A stretch of DNA of 64,000 nucleotides, taken from positions 1,054,001 to 1,118,000 of the forward strand of contig CBDAUD010000001.1 in the NCBI GenBank assembly GCA_965200485.1. The letters run 5' to 3'. Positions 16,676-24,466 of this stretch are shown piece by piece. The notes under the pieces were generated by a model. The model was given only the letters and a program-made list of their open reading frames with translations, did not search any database and was not told the DNA's origin. The stretch is from JAAXHH01 sp965200485. Its GTDB lineage: Bacteria > JAAXHH01. The position numbers were made by a program, and so were the translations under genes. Positions within the stretch are counted from its first letter, which is position 1; each line of letters opens with the position of its first letter.

Positions 16676-17977
16676 ATGGCCAGTCTGATCGTTGAGGGCG
16701 GAAAGCCCCTTTCCGGTACGGCCGTTCCGTCCGGAAACAAGAATGCCGTCCTGCCTATCCTGTGTGCCACGCTGCTGACCGATGAGCCGGTGACGATTCG
16801 GAACGTGCCGGACATCACGGACGTCCGCAAGATCGTCTCATTCCTCGGAGCCCTGGGATCCCGGATCGACTGGGATCCGTCGGCCGGAACCCTTCAAATC
16901 GACAACGCGGATTTTCACGACGACACCGGCGAGGTGGCCCTGCCGGAAGGGATGCGCTCGGCCCTGCTGTTGCTGCCCGGCCTACTGCACCGTACCCGGT
17001 CCATCCGGTTCTCGAACGCCAAGGGATGCGCCCTGGGCGTGCGGGAGATCGATCCGCACATGGACGTGCTCCGTTCGCTCGGTGCTCGCGTTGTCTCCGA
17101 AGATCCGATTGAAGTCGCGCTGCATGGCCGATTTCGGGGCGATCGGGTCTGGCAGGACTATGTCTCGGTGACGGGTACGGAGAACTTCATCATGGCGGCG
17201 GTCCTGGGCGAAGGCAAGTCGACGCTGGTCAATGCCGCATGCGAACCGCATGTGCAGGATCTCTGCCATTTCCTCAACGCCCTCGGAGCACGGATCGAAG
17301 GCATCGGCGCGAACGTCCTGCATATCCATGGCGTGGACCGGCTTGGCGGCGGCAGCGTGGAGATCAGACCCGATCACCACGAGATCACCACGTACCTGGC
17401 CATGGGCGCCATGACAGGCGGAGAAGTGCGCGTCGCGGAGGCAATTCCCCATCATTTCGATCTGATCAACCGATGCTTCCGGAAGCTGGGCGTGGATATA
17501 GAATACGAAGGGGATACCGCACTGGTCCGGGGGAACCAGTCGCACCGGATAGAAACCCCCTTCACTTCCAATATCCTGGCGAAGATCGAGGCCGCGCCGT
17601 GGCCCTATCTGCCCGCCGACCTCGTCCCCCTCATGATCCCCTTGGCGATCCGGGCGGAGGGGTCGATCATGTTCTGGAACAAGGTGTACGAGGGCGCTTT
17701 TTTCTGGATATCGGAACTGGTCAAGTTCGGTGCCCACATCGTCATCAACGATCCCCACCGTATCATCGTCTTCGGCAACCGGCCCCTGCGCCCCGCCACC
17801 GTGGAGGCACCCTACATCATCCGGGCGGCCGTGGCCCTGTACATGACCGCCGCCAGCATTCCGGGGACCAGCGTCATAAAGGGGGCCGATCCGATTCGCC
17901 GGGCCCATCCGAATTTCGTGAGTAACCTGCGCGCTCTGGGTGCGGAGGTGTCCTGGGATGGTTTGGACGGCGAGTGA
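16676..17977 (+). CDS. murA: UDP-N-acetylglucosamine 1-carboxyvinyltransferase
   Basis: Catalyses the first committed step of peptidoglycan synthesis, transfer of enolpyruvate from PEP to UDP-GlcNAc. The 433-residue protein keeps the PEP-site pair Lys22-Asn23 in SGNKNAVLP and the reactive cysteine as KGCALG (Cys118), so fosfomycin sensitivity is expected. The catalytic Asp region reads LPADLVPLMIPLAIRAEG (about 311-328), where classical MurA has PTDMQAQ, and NKVYEGAFFW replaces ETVFENRF. This marks a divergent subgroup rather than the textbook enzyme; a second MurA elsewhere cannot be excluded. AAGGA just upstream fixes the ATG at 16676. Confidence 0.88.
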   Translation: MASLIVEGGKPLSGTAVPSGNKNAVLPILCATLLTDEPVTIRNVPDITDVRKIVSFLGALGSRIDWDPSAGTLQIDNADFHDDTGEVALPEGMRSALLLLPGLLHRTRSIRFSNAKGCALGVREIDPHMDVLRSLGARVVSEDPIEVALHGRFRGDRVWQDYVSVTGTENFIMAAVLGEGKSTLVNAACEPHVQDLCHFLNALGARIEGIGANVLHIHGVDRLGGGSVEIRPDHHEITTYLAMGAMTGGEVRVAEAIPHHFDLINRCFRKLGVDIEYEGDTALVRGNQSHRIETPFTSNILAKIEAAPWPYLPADLVPLMIPLAIRAEGSIMFWNKVYEGAFFWISELVKFGAHIVINDPHRIIVFGNRPLRPATVEAPYIIRAAVALYMTAASIPGTSVIKGADPIRRAHPNFVSNLRALGAEVSWDGLDGE

Positions 17978-18062
17978 TCGGGGCGAGGATGGTAACTTCC
18001 GGTGCGGGAGGAGGGATGCTTGGCGAGGGTGGTCCGCGCCTCATCCGGTGACAGCGCGTGCC

Positions 18063-19913
18063 TCAGCCAATGACGCGGATGGGCATGAGGGGGCTGTCCG
18101 CGTTGACCCCGAAATCGAGATGCACCGCTTTATCATCTCTCCGAAAAACCATTTTCCCCGTGCCCGCAGGCGCATCCACGCCCGGAGCTTCATACAGCGG
18201 GTAGGCCCCGTAGTCGATGACCCTTCCGTCGACGCAGTGGGGACCTTCGTAATGCATCAACAGGCGCTGTCCGTCCACCGTGTCCACGGCAACCCGGTCT
18301 CGGGCAGGCCAACCGGACAGATCCGGTTGGGACGCCGCGCGTTGCGCGCGGAACGATTCGAAGGCATGCTCTCCCTGCTCTCCGTTCGCTCCGTGTGCAT
18401 CGTCGGCCTCCCTGGCCTCGAGAATCAAGCCGCCATGCAGATCTTGTATCCGTAGCAACCAGCCGTCCACCTGATTGGGATTCGCCGCCAGATACCGGGC
18501 GCTGGCCTCCTCCCGGATCTCCGTCCACTCGTACGGACCGATCGGATACAGGGCAACGTATACGCCGGCTCCGGTGTCTCCCACGATCCATCCATCCTGC
18601 TCGGTCCAGGCCATCGTGCGCGGCAGGAACAGGTTGATGAAAGGCGTCTCGTCGTCCGGCGGGATCTTGTACAGTACGATGGCGGTGCCCTCGTGCTGCA
18701 TCATCCTTTCGTACGGGGACGCACCGAACAACCGGTCGGGCCATTGCAAGTAGGGCTTGTCGGAACCGATCTGTCGGCCGATCTGCTGCGGATGGCCCAC
18801 GAGGAAGGCGCTGAACCGTTCCGGACTCCGGTAGGGATGGTTGCAGCAGATTTTGGCCTGCTGGTTTTCTCCCTGCCACGTCAGGTCCCACGAAATAAGG
18901 TCGATCGGACCGGAACCCGGTCCGGGGAGGCCGATTTGCGACGATCCCAGGGCGAAAGATCGACTCATATACGTGTATTTTCGGACCGGTTGCGCTTCGT
19001 GCTCCACGCGCCGGTATATCGTTCTGGGCGCTTTCGTCTTCTTTACGACATGGGGTGTCGTCCGGTCCAGCGCCATCTCTGCGAAGAGGGCCGGCGGCCG
19101 GTAGGCGGCCGCGGCGGCCGGAATGCAGAAGGAATGGACGTGATGCGCCGGATCGAACTCCTCATCCCCGAAGTAAAGGTATTGCAGCACGGAAATGGCA
19201 CCGGATCTTTTCCACGTGTTTTCCCGGTACCCCTCGCGGCTGTGACCGCCCGCCCAGGCGCCGTGGAAATACTCGAGGGCCATGTCCGCCACGTAGAGGG
19301 AAAGCACCTGTTCGATCTGGCGGCGCAGGTGGGGGTCGCGCGCGTGATCGGCGAGCACGACCATCGGTACCATGTGTTCGACGTGATACTGGGGGGAATC
19401 GTATTCGTGGTGTCCGTTGACGGCCGTCCGTTCGATCATCCCCAGGATCCAGCGGGTCGCCTCCGCCCGATTTGCCTCCGGCGAAAGCCCGTTCCACATG
19501 CGCTCCGCCTCCGGCCAACGTTCCGCCGCGAGCAGATTGCCCGCGTAGAACATCAGCCAGTGGTTCTCCGTGTTGCCGCGCTCAAGCACGCCGTCTATCA
19601 TGAAGTTCCGGATGGTCGACAGTGCCTCCTCCGGCAGCTGGTCGTGCCACTTCGCAATGAGCGCACCGGAGGGAAAGATGTGGAATGGACCGCCGGCCGG
19701 GCGACCTCCCCATCCGTCCGTCTGGTCGGAAAGGGACCGCCGGACGATGTCGACGACTAACTCGTCGTCCGCACCGGCCAAAAGGTGGGCATGCAGGTCC
19801 CAAAGCCCGCCGCCGCCCGCTTCGGCGCGGTGCCGGATGATCCGGTCGGCCCGATCGTCTACCTGGCTGTTGTACGATTCCTGTGTCTGGCTGCTGTATG
19901 ATGCTTTGTTCAC
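18063..19913 (-). CDS. Uncharacterised alpha-toroid/beta-sandwich-type protein
   Basis: About 616 residues. I do not recognise a named family. The first half is helical with spaced aromatic and His residues (ENHWLMFYAG, QYHVEHMVPM, YFHGAWAGGHSREGYREN), like the toroid of polysaccharide lyases and heparinase-type enzymes. The second half is strand-rich (KYTYMSRSFALGSSQ, DLISWDLTWQG, WIVGDTGAGVYVALYPIG), resembling their beta-sandwich. A carbohydrate-active or structural role is inference. The start is uncertain: the frame runs up to 20174 inside the upstream gene, so I chose the GTG at 19913; no ATG lies near. No signal peptide is visible from this start. It follows the propeller gene on the same strand. 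Confidence 0.65.
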   Translation of the reverse strand: MNKASYSSQTQESYNSQVDDRADRIIRHRAEAGGGGLWDLHAHLLAGADDELVVDIVRRSLSDQTDGWGGRPAGGPFHIFPSGALIAKWHDQLPEEALSTIRNFMIDGVLERGNTENHWLMFYAGNLLAAERWPEAERMWNGLSPEANRAEATRWILGMIERTAVNGHHEYDSPQYHVEHMVPMVVLADHARDPHLRRQIEQVLSLYVADMALEYFHGAWAGGHSREGYRENTWKRSGAISVLQYLYFGDEEFDPAHHVHSFCIPAAAAAYRPPALFAEMALDRTTPHVVKKTKAPRTIYRRVEHEAQPVRKYTYMSRSFALGSSQIGLPGPGSGPIDLISWDLTWQGENQQAKICCNHPYRSPERFSAFLVGHPQQIGRQIGSDKPYLQWPDRLFGASPYERMMQHEGTAIVLYKIPPDDETPFINLFLPRTMAWTEQDGWIVGDTGAGVYVALYPIGPYEWTEIREEASARYLAANPNQVDGWLLRIQDLHGGLILEAREADDAHGANGEQGEHAFESFRAQRAASQPDLSGWPARDRVAVDTVDGQRLLMHYEGPHCVDGRVIDYGAYPLYEAPGVDAPAGTGKMVFRRDDKAVHLDFGVNADSPLMPIRVIG

Positions 19914-19968
19914 GATGTAGTCCGGTCGCCTGCTTGACTGTTGTACACTTTCTTGGTCACTTTCTCGT

Positions 19969-20886
19969 TCACGATGGTTCCGTTTCCGGTGCGAGAATGG
20001 CCCGCACGTTGACAAATCCTGGGATCTGACGCCAGGTTGCGCCCGCGTCCTCCGTAGCCCAAAGCCCTCCGGGGGCGGCGCCGGCCAGCCACAGAGAAGA
20101 TGATTCGGGGTGACAGGCCACGTCCGCGCACAGGTGCCGCGGTCCGGTGCGGACCCAACGGCCGGATCCATCACCGACGGCGACCCCGTGTTCCGTGGCG
20201 GCGAGCATAGATTCGCCAGTCGTCCTCAGGCCGAACACGGCCCCTCCGTCCGGCGTATGTCCGACGGAGTCCCACCTAATCCCATCTTGGCTATGCCAGA
20301 TGCCCCGGTCGTCGGTGCCAGCCCAGAAGGCGCCGTCGATGAAGGCCAGGGCCCTGACCGGCGTGCCCGACAGGCTGGTCCGTATCCAGGACGCGCCCGA
20401 ATCCTCTGCAACCAGAACGCCATCCTCCGTACCGACCAGCCATGTTGTGTGCGTTTCCGGATGGACCAGAAGGGCGTTGGTGAAACGCTCGTTGACCCGG
20501 AGCGTATCCGAGTGGTGCGTCCACCGAACCGCACCGAGTTCGTCCACGCGCCCGGTGGCGACTCCGTAGGGAGAACCCGCAACCACCCCGGGCGTGCCTT
20601 CAATCGTCGCTATCGCCATGACCTCGGTGAGCGTCTCGTCATGGAGTTGCTTCCAGCGGCCGGGCTGGCCAGAATGAGCCGGCTGGGTAGCTTGGCCCGA
20701 CTTGCTCGACGGGAAGGACCACTCCCAGATCCCGCTTCCCCAGCTCGCACCCGCCAGCAGGCGGTCCGGCTCCCGGATCAGACTCGAAATGCCGTAATCC
20801 TGGGCGCCGATGCGCGTCAATGTTCCGCCGATGGTGCCGTGATAGACACCTTTGGAACCGATGAGCCAGTGGTCAGGGGGAATCAA
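19969..20886 (-). CDS. BNR/YCF48-like beta-propeller protein
   Basis: A 305-residue protein made of repeated propeller blades. Asp-box-like turns recur, for example AEDSGASW, HSQDGIRW and TEDAGATW, each followed by a strand, as in BNR/sialidase and YCF48-type propellers. No catalytic set is evident. It starts at a TTG (20886) with AGGAG about 10 bases upstream, which supports this uncommon start. No signal peptide is seen. It precedes the uncharacterised toroid-type gene with a 55-base gap and probably shares its transcript, so it may sense or bind the same ligand; this is inference. Confidence 0.72.
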   Translation of the reverse strand: MIPPDHWLIGSKGVYHGTIGGTLTRIGAQDYGISSLIREPDRLLAGASWGSGIWEWSFPSSKSGQATQPAHSGQPGRWKQLHDETLTEVMAIATIEGTPGVVAGSPYGVATGRVDELGAVRWTHHSDTLRVNERFTNALLVHPETHTTWLVGTEDGVLVAEDSGASWIRTSLSGTPVRALAFIDGAFWAGTDDRGIWHSQDGIRWDSVGHTPDGGAVFGLRTTGESMLAATEHGVAVGDGSGRWVRTGPRHLCADVACHPESSSLWLAGAAPGGLWATEDAGATWRQIPGFVNVRAILAPETEPS

Positions 20887-20899
20887 GCGAAGTCAACTC

Positions 20900-21094
20900 C
20901 TAAAAGGGGATTACGAAGCGGTGTCTTTTAACTCGGTTAGAAACTGAAACAACGGATTCAGTTTCGCGAAGCTTGCCCACTCCGCCTTCTATGCACTCTA
21001 TCGCAATATCGTCGAGTTTCCGATAAGCCAAGACCGAGTTCAGAAACGCCCGATCGTCAAGGCCCTCAACAAACACGGTCCAATTCACGTTCAT
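20900..21094 (-). CDS. Truncated TOPRIM-like partner of the ATPase
   Basis: A 64-residue product. The N-terminus WTVFVEGLDDRAFLNSVL matches the start of a TOPRIM/DUF3226-type nuclease domain (VEG-x-DD), with the first acidic strand present, but the usual 150-250 residues that follow are missing. Its ATG at 21094 overlaps the TGA of the ATPase gene (TGATG), the arrangement of translationally coupled ATPase-TOPRIM pairs; a TTG at 21097 is possible. The product ends just before the propeller gene. It is either a decayed nuclease gene or a minimal regulatory remnant. Confidence 0.6.
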   Translation of the reverse strand: MNVNWTVFVEGLDDRAFLNSVLAYRKLDDIAIECIEGGVGKLRETESVVSVSNRVKRHRFVIPF

Positions 21095-22227
21095 CAACGT
21101 ATTTCTATCCCTTTTGTTACGCAGTGCTCAAACTGACTGAATTCGTAATTGTAGGACCGAACTTCCCCCTTGACGTCTCTCGCCAACGCAAAACAGTTCG
21201 TTGTCGCTTGATGCTCAGCGAACGAATCTTCCCTCAGTACTTCAATCAGACTTTTCAGAATACCCAATCGATGGGTGGTGGCAAATACCTGCAGACGATC
21301 ATTTGCAGCGAATGCAAGGAGCAGGGACAACAACGAAGCTAACACGGAGTAGTGCAGACCGTTTTCGATTTCATCAATTAGGACTATCCGCTCAGTACCC
21401 AGAATACAGGTGGCCAGAATAGTAGCAGTTCGTATCATACCGCTTCCTAACATGTTGAGCGGCATCATTTTCTTTAGCCCGGTATCCAGATACACGGTAT
21501 CTCCGTTTACCGCGATCCCCTCAATACGTGGATTTATGAAACGAAGGCACTTCAGGAGCTCATCGTCCTTTTTCTCGGTTATTACGTTCCTGATAAGCTC
21601 AGTATTGTACTCGTAAGCAGGATAAAAGAACCTAATGGGAGTAAGCTCTGTAGAAGTAAGCTCTTTAGAGGTTAAATCGGGTATTTGAGCTAGTTCGATA
21701 TTCCCTTCATTAACTTGTAGGCTGCCAGAAAAAGAACGTGGATTTCGATTGGGTGATTCTGTTGTCGCTTCATATTTCAAGTAGCGAGGAGCGGAGAAAT
21801 CGTTTGAGGATGATTGAGAGCCGGTAATCTCTTCGGTGCGTATTTCTGCCGCATCGCCGTTTTGCGAAGCGTTTTGAGAAACTAGTGTTTCCGATACCGA
21901 ACTTGGATTAGGCGCTGAAATCACCAAATTGCGTCGGGTGGAGTCAGAAGACACGGACGCGATTTTCGCCTGATTTCGGATGTCAAAGTCATGGAACAAA
22001 GAGGTCAGTCCTTCGAACAAATGTGCCTCGTAGTTTCGCCAGTTATAAGTTCGAATTGGAAGCTTCATATTGGGATAACCGGACAACAGGAAAATCGACT
22101 CAAGCACAGAGGTCTTTCCTACATCATTCGCACCTATAATCATGTTGAAGCTACCTAGGCCTTCCATATGCAAGTCCGTAAGCCCTTTGTAGCCTCTGAT
22201 TTTAAGTTCGGTGATTCTACCGCTCAT
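21094..22227 (-). CDS. OLD-like AAA ATPase (RecF/SMC-type)
   Basis: A 377-residue ABC-type ATPase of the OLD/abortive-infection group. The N-terminal ELKIRGYKGL is followed by Walker A GANDVGKTS (about residues 36-44), an insert rich in Ser, Thr and Glu (about 95-200), a signature-like region LNMLGSGMIR, Walker B IVLIDEIENGLH and the D/H-loop FATTHRLGI. The ATG at 22227 has AGGA 8-9 bases upstream, preferable to the longer frame to 22317. Such ATPases usually act with a TOPRIM nuclease encoded next door; here only a 64-residue stub follows. A role in phage or plasmid defence is inferred from family and neighbours. The gene is AT-rich. Confidence 0.85.
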   Translation of the reverse strand: MSGRITELKIRGYKGLTDLHMEGLGSFNMIIGANDVGKTSVLESIFLLSGYPNMKLPIRTYNWRNYEAHLFEGLTSLFHDFDIRNQAKIASVSSDSTRRNLVISAPNPSSVSETLVSQNASQNGDAAEIRTEEITGSQSSSNDFSAPRYLKYEATTESPNRNPRSFSGSLQVNEGNIELAQIPDLTSKELTSTELTPIRFFYPAYEYNTELIRNVITEKKDDELLKCLRFINPRIEGIAVNGDTVYLDTGLKKMMPLNMLGSGMIRTATILATCILGTERIVLIDEIENGLHYSVLASLLSLLLAFAANDRLQVFATTHRLGILKSLIEVLREDSFAEHQATTNCFALARDVKGEVRSYNYEFSQFEHCVTKGIEIR

Positions 22228-22391
22228 CGGTTGATTCCTCGCATAGTGAACGAAACGCGACGTGCGTACCACTATGCCAAGTCTGATCCAAAACAGGTAA
22301 AGTGTGTAGGACCTCATATCCGCCTATCTAATTTGAGTCGAAATCAGAGCGGAAATATCGTGTATTATCTACTTTGGATGTTCTACCCGTC

Positions 22392-22790
22392 CTATAGCTC
22401 CAATTTGTAATCCGGTTTCGCCATATTCTTCTGGAACTCGGCAAAGTCGCTTAACGGATTTTCCTTAATTACCCCCAAAATACCGGCCAGTGCAGCCTGC
22501 ATTATGACCATATCCCCTTTGCCTCCATGCTTTGAAGATACGGACTCTTGGAGCATGCCGTAAAACTGTTCCAGCGAGGTTTTTCGTTCTGTAAAGCGGT
22601 GCTCAAAGTACGTAAGCAGCACTTCTTTTTCGTTATCTAATGCCGAGATGAGCACGTCACGTTTAGCCCGTATCTCTTCTCTTTTGGTTTGTTCTGTTTC
22701 GCGCGTTTTGAAATAATCGATCGCTTCCTTGATTACCGTAAGACTGTTGCCGATTTTCACTGTATTGGCCACCGTTTTCGCATTTACCAT
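22392..22790 (-). CDS. Small coiled-coil protein of unknown function
   Basis: A 132-residue protein starting MVNAKTVANTVKIG at the ATG at 22790, with GGAG upstream. Residues 25-75 are strongly charged and helical (KTRETEQTKREEIRAKRD), probably a coiled coil. The second half (MVIMQAALAGILGVIKENP) is amphipathic. I recognise no catalytic motif. It follows the 311-residue glycine-rich protein on the same strand with an 88-base gap, and both have long coiled coils, so they may form a complex. Its position between the ATPase and the HTH-nuclease gene makes a defence function possible but unproven. Confidence 0.65.
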   Translation of the reverse strand: MVNAKTVANTVKIGNSLTVIKEAIDYFKTRETEQTKREEIRAKRDVLISALDNEKEVLLTYFEHRFTERKTSLEQFYGMLQESVSSKHGGKGDMVIMQAALAGILGVIKENPLSDFAEFQKNMAKPDYKLEL

Positions 22791-22878
22791 GATGCTCCAC
22801 TCCCGCAAATTCGTTGTTGAGAGCGCGACTCTTTCCGGCGGTTGCTTGAACTTGCCCAACTATAAAGGTCGCAGGTTG

Positions 22879-23814
22879 CTAACTGTCGGATGTGTTGTCC
22901 TTGGATACGTTGTCCGCCTCAGATTTGTCGCCCAGTGGTGCGTCGTGTTCCTCTACGACCGGCGTATCGAGAAGCATGCCTAAGGTTTGTGCGGCAAGCG
23001 CTACTTGGTGCGCATCTTCATCGATTGCAGGGTCGCCGCTCTCGATCAGCTTCTGAAGCGTTTCCTCGGTTGCGTCAATCGAATCCCGAATTTCACTGAT
23101 TCGATGCTCGTAGACTTCGAACAATTCCATCTGCTGCTTGATCTGGGCCGTGGCCACTTGCATTTCGGCTTTCTTTTCCTCGGCTTGCGTCTCGAATTTA
23201 CTGGCTTCGCGACTCTTGATAAGGCCCACCACAAGCGCGGTAGGACCGACGGCCAAGCTGCCTAATGTTACCGCGCCGAGCGCCATGCCTCCACCGCCCG
23301 CGGCCAGGGAGCCGCCGCCCAGCCATGCCAGGGTAGCGTTCTTGGCGGCGACACCGCTCAGCGTTGAGATGGCCGTGCCCGTTGAGGCGGTACCGAGTAA
23401 CCCCACTGTAGTATAAACGCCAAGGGTGGTACTCACACCCGCCGTGACGCTTTTGACGGCATTACCGATTTCCTTGGACAGGTCGCCGCTCGGCGTTTCC
23501 CACTTTGCCAGGGTCTCCGTTGCTATATCCAGTTCCTCGTATAGATCCCGGTTCTTGACTTTGGCTTTTCGCAGAAACTCGACCGCGAGTCTGAGCGTCT
23601 TGACGGATTCAAATCGACGCCTGCCCAGACCTTCCAGTTCCTCGTTGATGGTATTTAACCGGTCTTCGTATTGCGCTCGGGCAGTTTCGTACCGCTCGTA
23701 GTGGCGACCGTGGATGTTCTTTGCGGTCTTTTTTCTTCCTCTGCTATCCAACCAGGTGCCTGCACCCGCAACCCCGGCAACGGCGGCACCAATCAATAAG
23801 AGCGGAAGGGGCAT
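22879..23814 (-). CDS. Glycine-zipper membrane protein with coiled coils, unknown
   Basis: A 311-residue protein. It opens with a hydrophobic segment MPLPLLLIGAAVAGVAGAGT (possible membrane anchor), then a coiled coil (about 45-105, QYEDRLNTINEELEGLG). A long Gly/Ala/Thr/Ser stretch (about 125-205, with LGGGSLAAGGGGMALG) looks like paired transmembrane glycine-zipper helices. A second coiled coil (KFETQAEEKKAEMQVATAQI and on) and an acidic tail follow. The layout resembles pore-forming or membrane-remodelling effectors but no family is recognised. AGGAG 9 bases upstream supports the ATG at 23814. Its neighbours are an OLD-like ATPase and an HTH-nuclease. Confidence 0.65.
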   Translation of the reverse strand: MPLPLLLIGAAVAGVAGAGTWLDSRGRKKTAKNIHGRHYERYETARAQYEDRLNTINEELEGLGRRRFESVKTLRLAVEFLRKAKVKNRDLYEELDIATETLAKWETPSGDLSKEIGNAVKSVTAGVSTTLGVYTTVGLLGTASTGTAISTLSGVAAKNATLAWLGGGSLAAGGGGMALGAVTLGSLAVGPTALVVGLIKSREASKFETQAEEKKAEMQVATAQIKQQMELFEVYEHRISEIRDSIDATEETLQKLIESGDPAIDEDAHQVALAAQTLGMLLDTPVVEEHDAPLGDKSEADNVSKDNTSDS

Positions 23815-23841
23815 TGATTGCTCTCCTAAAAGAACTGGGCG

Positions 23842-23991
23842 TTAACTCACGTTCATTAACGTGTTCCAGCCCAAGTCTGATGTAGTGAAGTGTACGAACT
23901 GATTAAAGTCGTAATTGTATTTGTAGGGTGGCGATATAAATCGCCTTCGGCTTCTCTCTGCAATAGCAACAATATAGTCGCAACCAGTTCG
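23842..23991 (-). pseudogene. Remnant of a second ATPase 3' end
   Basis: Read on the minus strand, this stretch gives YKYNYDFNQFVHF then LMNVS and a stop. The intact ATPase gene at 21094-22227 ends YNYEFSQFEHC and runs into its partner's MNVNW. DNA agrees too: GTAATTGTA and CACGTTCATNAACGT occur at matching spacing in both places. An in-frame stop (TGA at 23994-23992) lies just upstream, so this is a fragment of a diverged ATPase-TOPRIM cassette. Confidence 0.6.
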
Positions 23992-24173
23992 TCAAACAAT
24001 CGCAAAAGAAACCGGCTCTCTACGCCGATCCTACGCTAGATACTTCCGAAATATTCGAAAATGGCACGCCTTAGCCTTAAACCATGAATGTAACCATAAA
24101 AACGCACTGTCTGCATGAGCACGGAACCCATTTTCTGTTGTCTGTTCGTGCAAAATACAGGTAAAATGAAATG

Positions 24174-24200
24174 TATTGTGTAGCGTCATGAGATACAATA
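24174..24200. promoter_or_regulatory. Operator-like dyad O1 upstream of the HTH-nuclease gene
   Basis: TATTGTGTA at the left and ATACAATA at the right form an imperfect inverted repeat. The flanks (AAATG before, AATTTG after) match those of the second site at 24332, showing the two are diverged direct copies. It lies about 270 bases before the HTH-nuclease start. Confidence 0.5.
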
Positions 24201-24331
24201 ATTTGCCCTCGTCTAGAAAAAGGCTTTTCTATCCGGCATATAGCGCTGAATATGCAAAAAGCTGACCTTGCGGACCATGCGATTCCCCGCTGGTTCTAGT
24301 CCGGCGATACGTAAGTATGATAAGTTAAATG

Positions 24332-24353
24332 TATTGCGTAACGCTACACAATA
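24332..24353. promoter_or_regulatory. Palindromic operator O2 upstream of the HTH-nuclease gene
   Basis: Half-sites TATTGCGTA and TACACAATA are near-perfect inverted repeats around the central ACGC. The size and symmetry suit a dimeric HigA-type regulator, which is exactly the N-terminal domain of the protein encoded 114 bases downstream, so autorepression is likely. The rest of the 24000-24466 gap is AT-rich and shows no gene. Confidence 0.65.
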
Positions 24354-24466
24354 TGACAATTTGTGTTGGCTCGAAAATGGTCCCCACCTACCGGGAATGT
24401 CGGAATGTTCCGATAATGGCGTGGTTGTTTTTTTAACACGATTGGAATATCAGAGGAAAATGCAAG

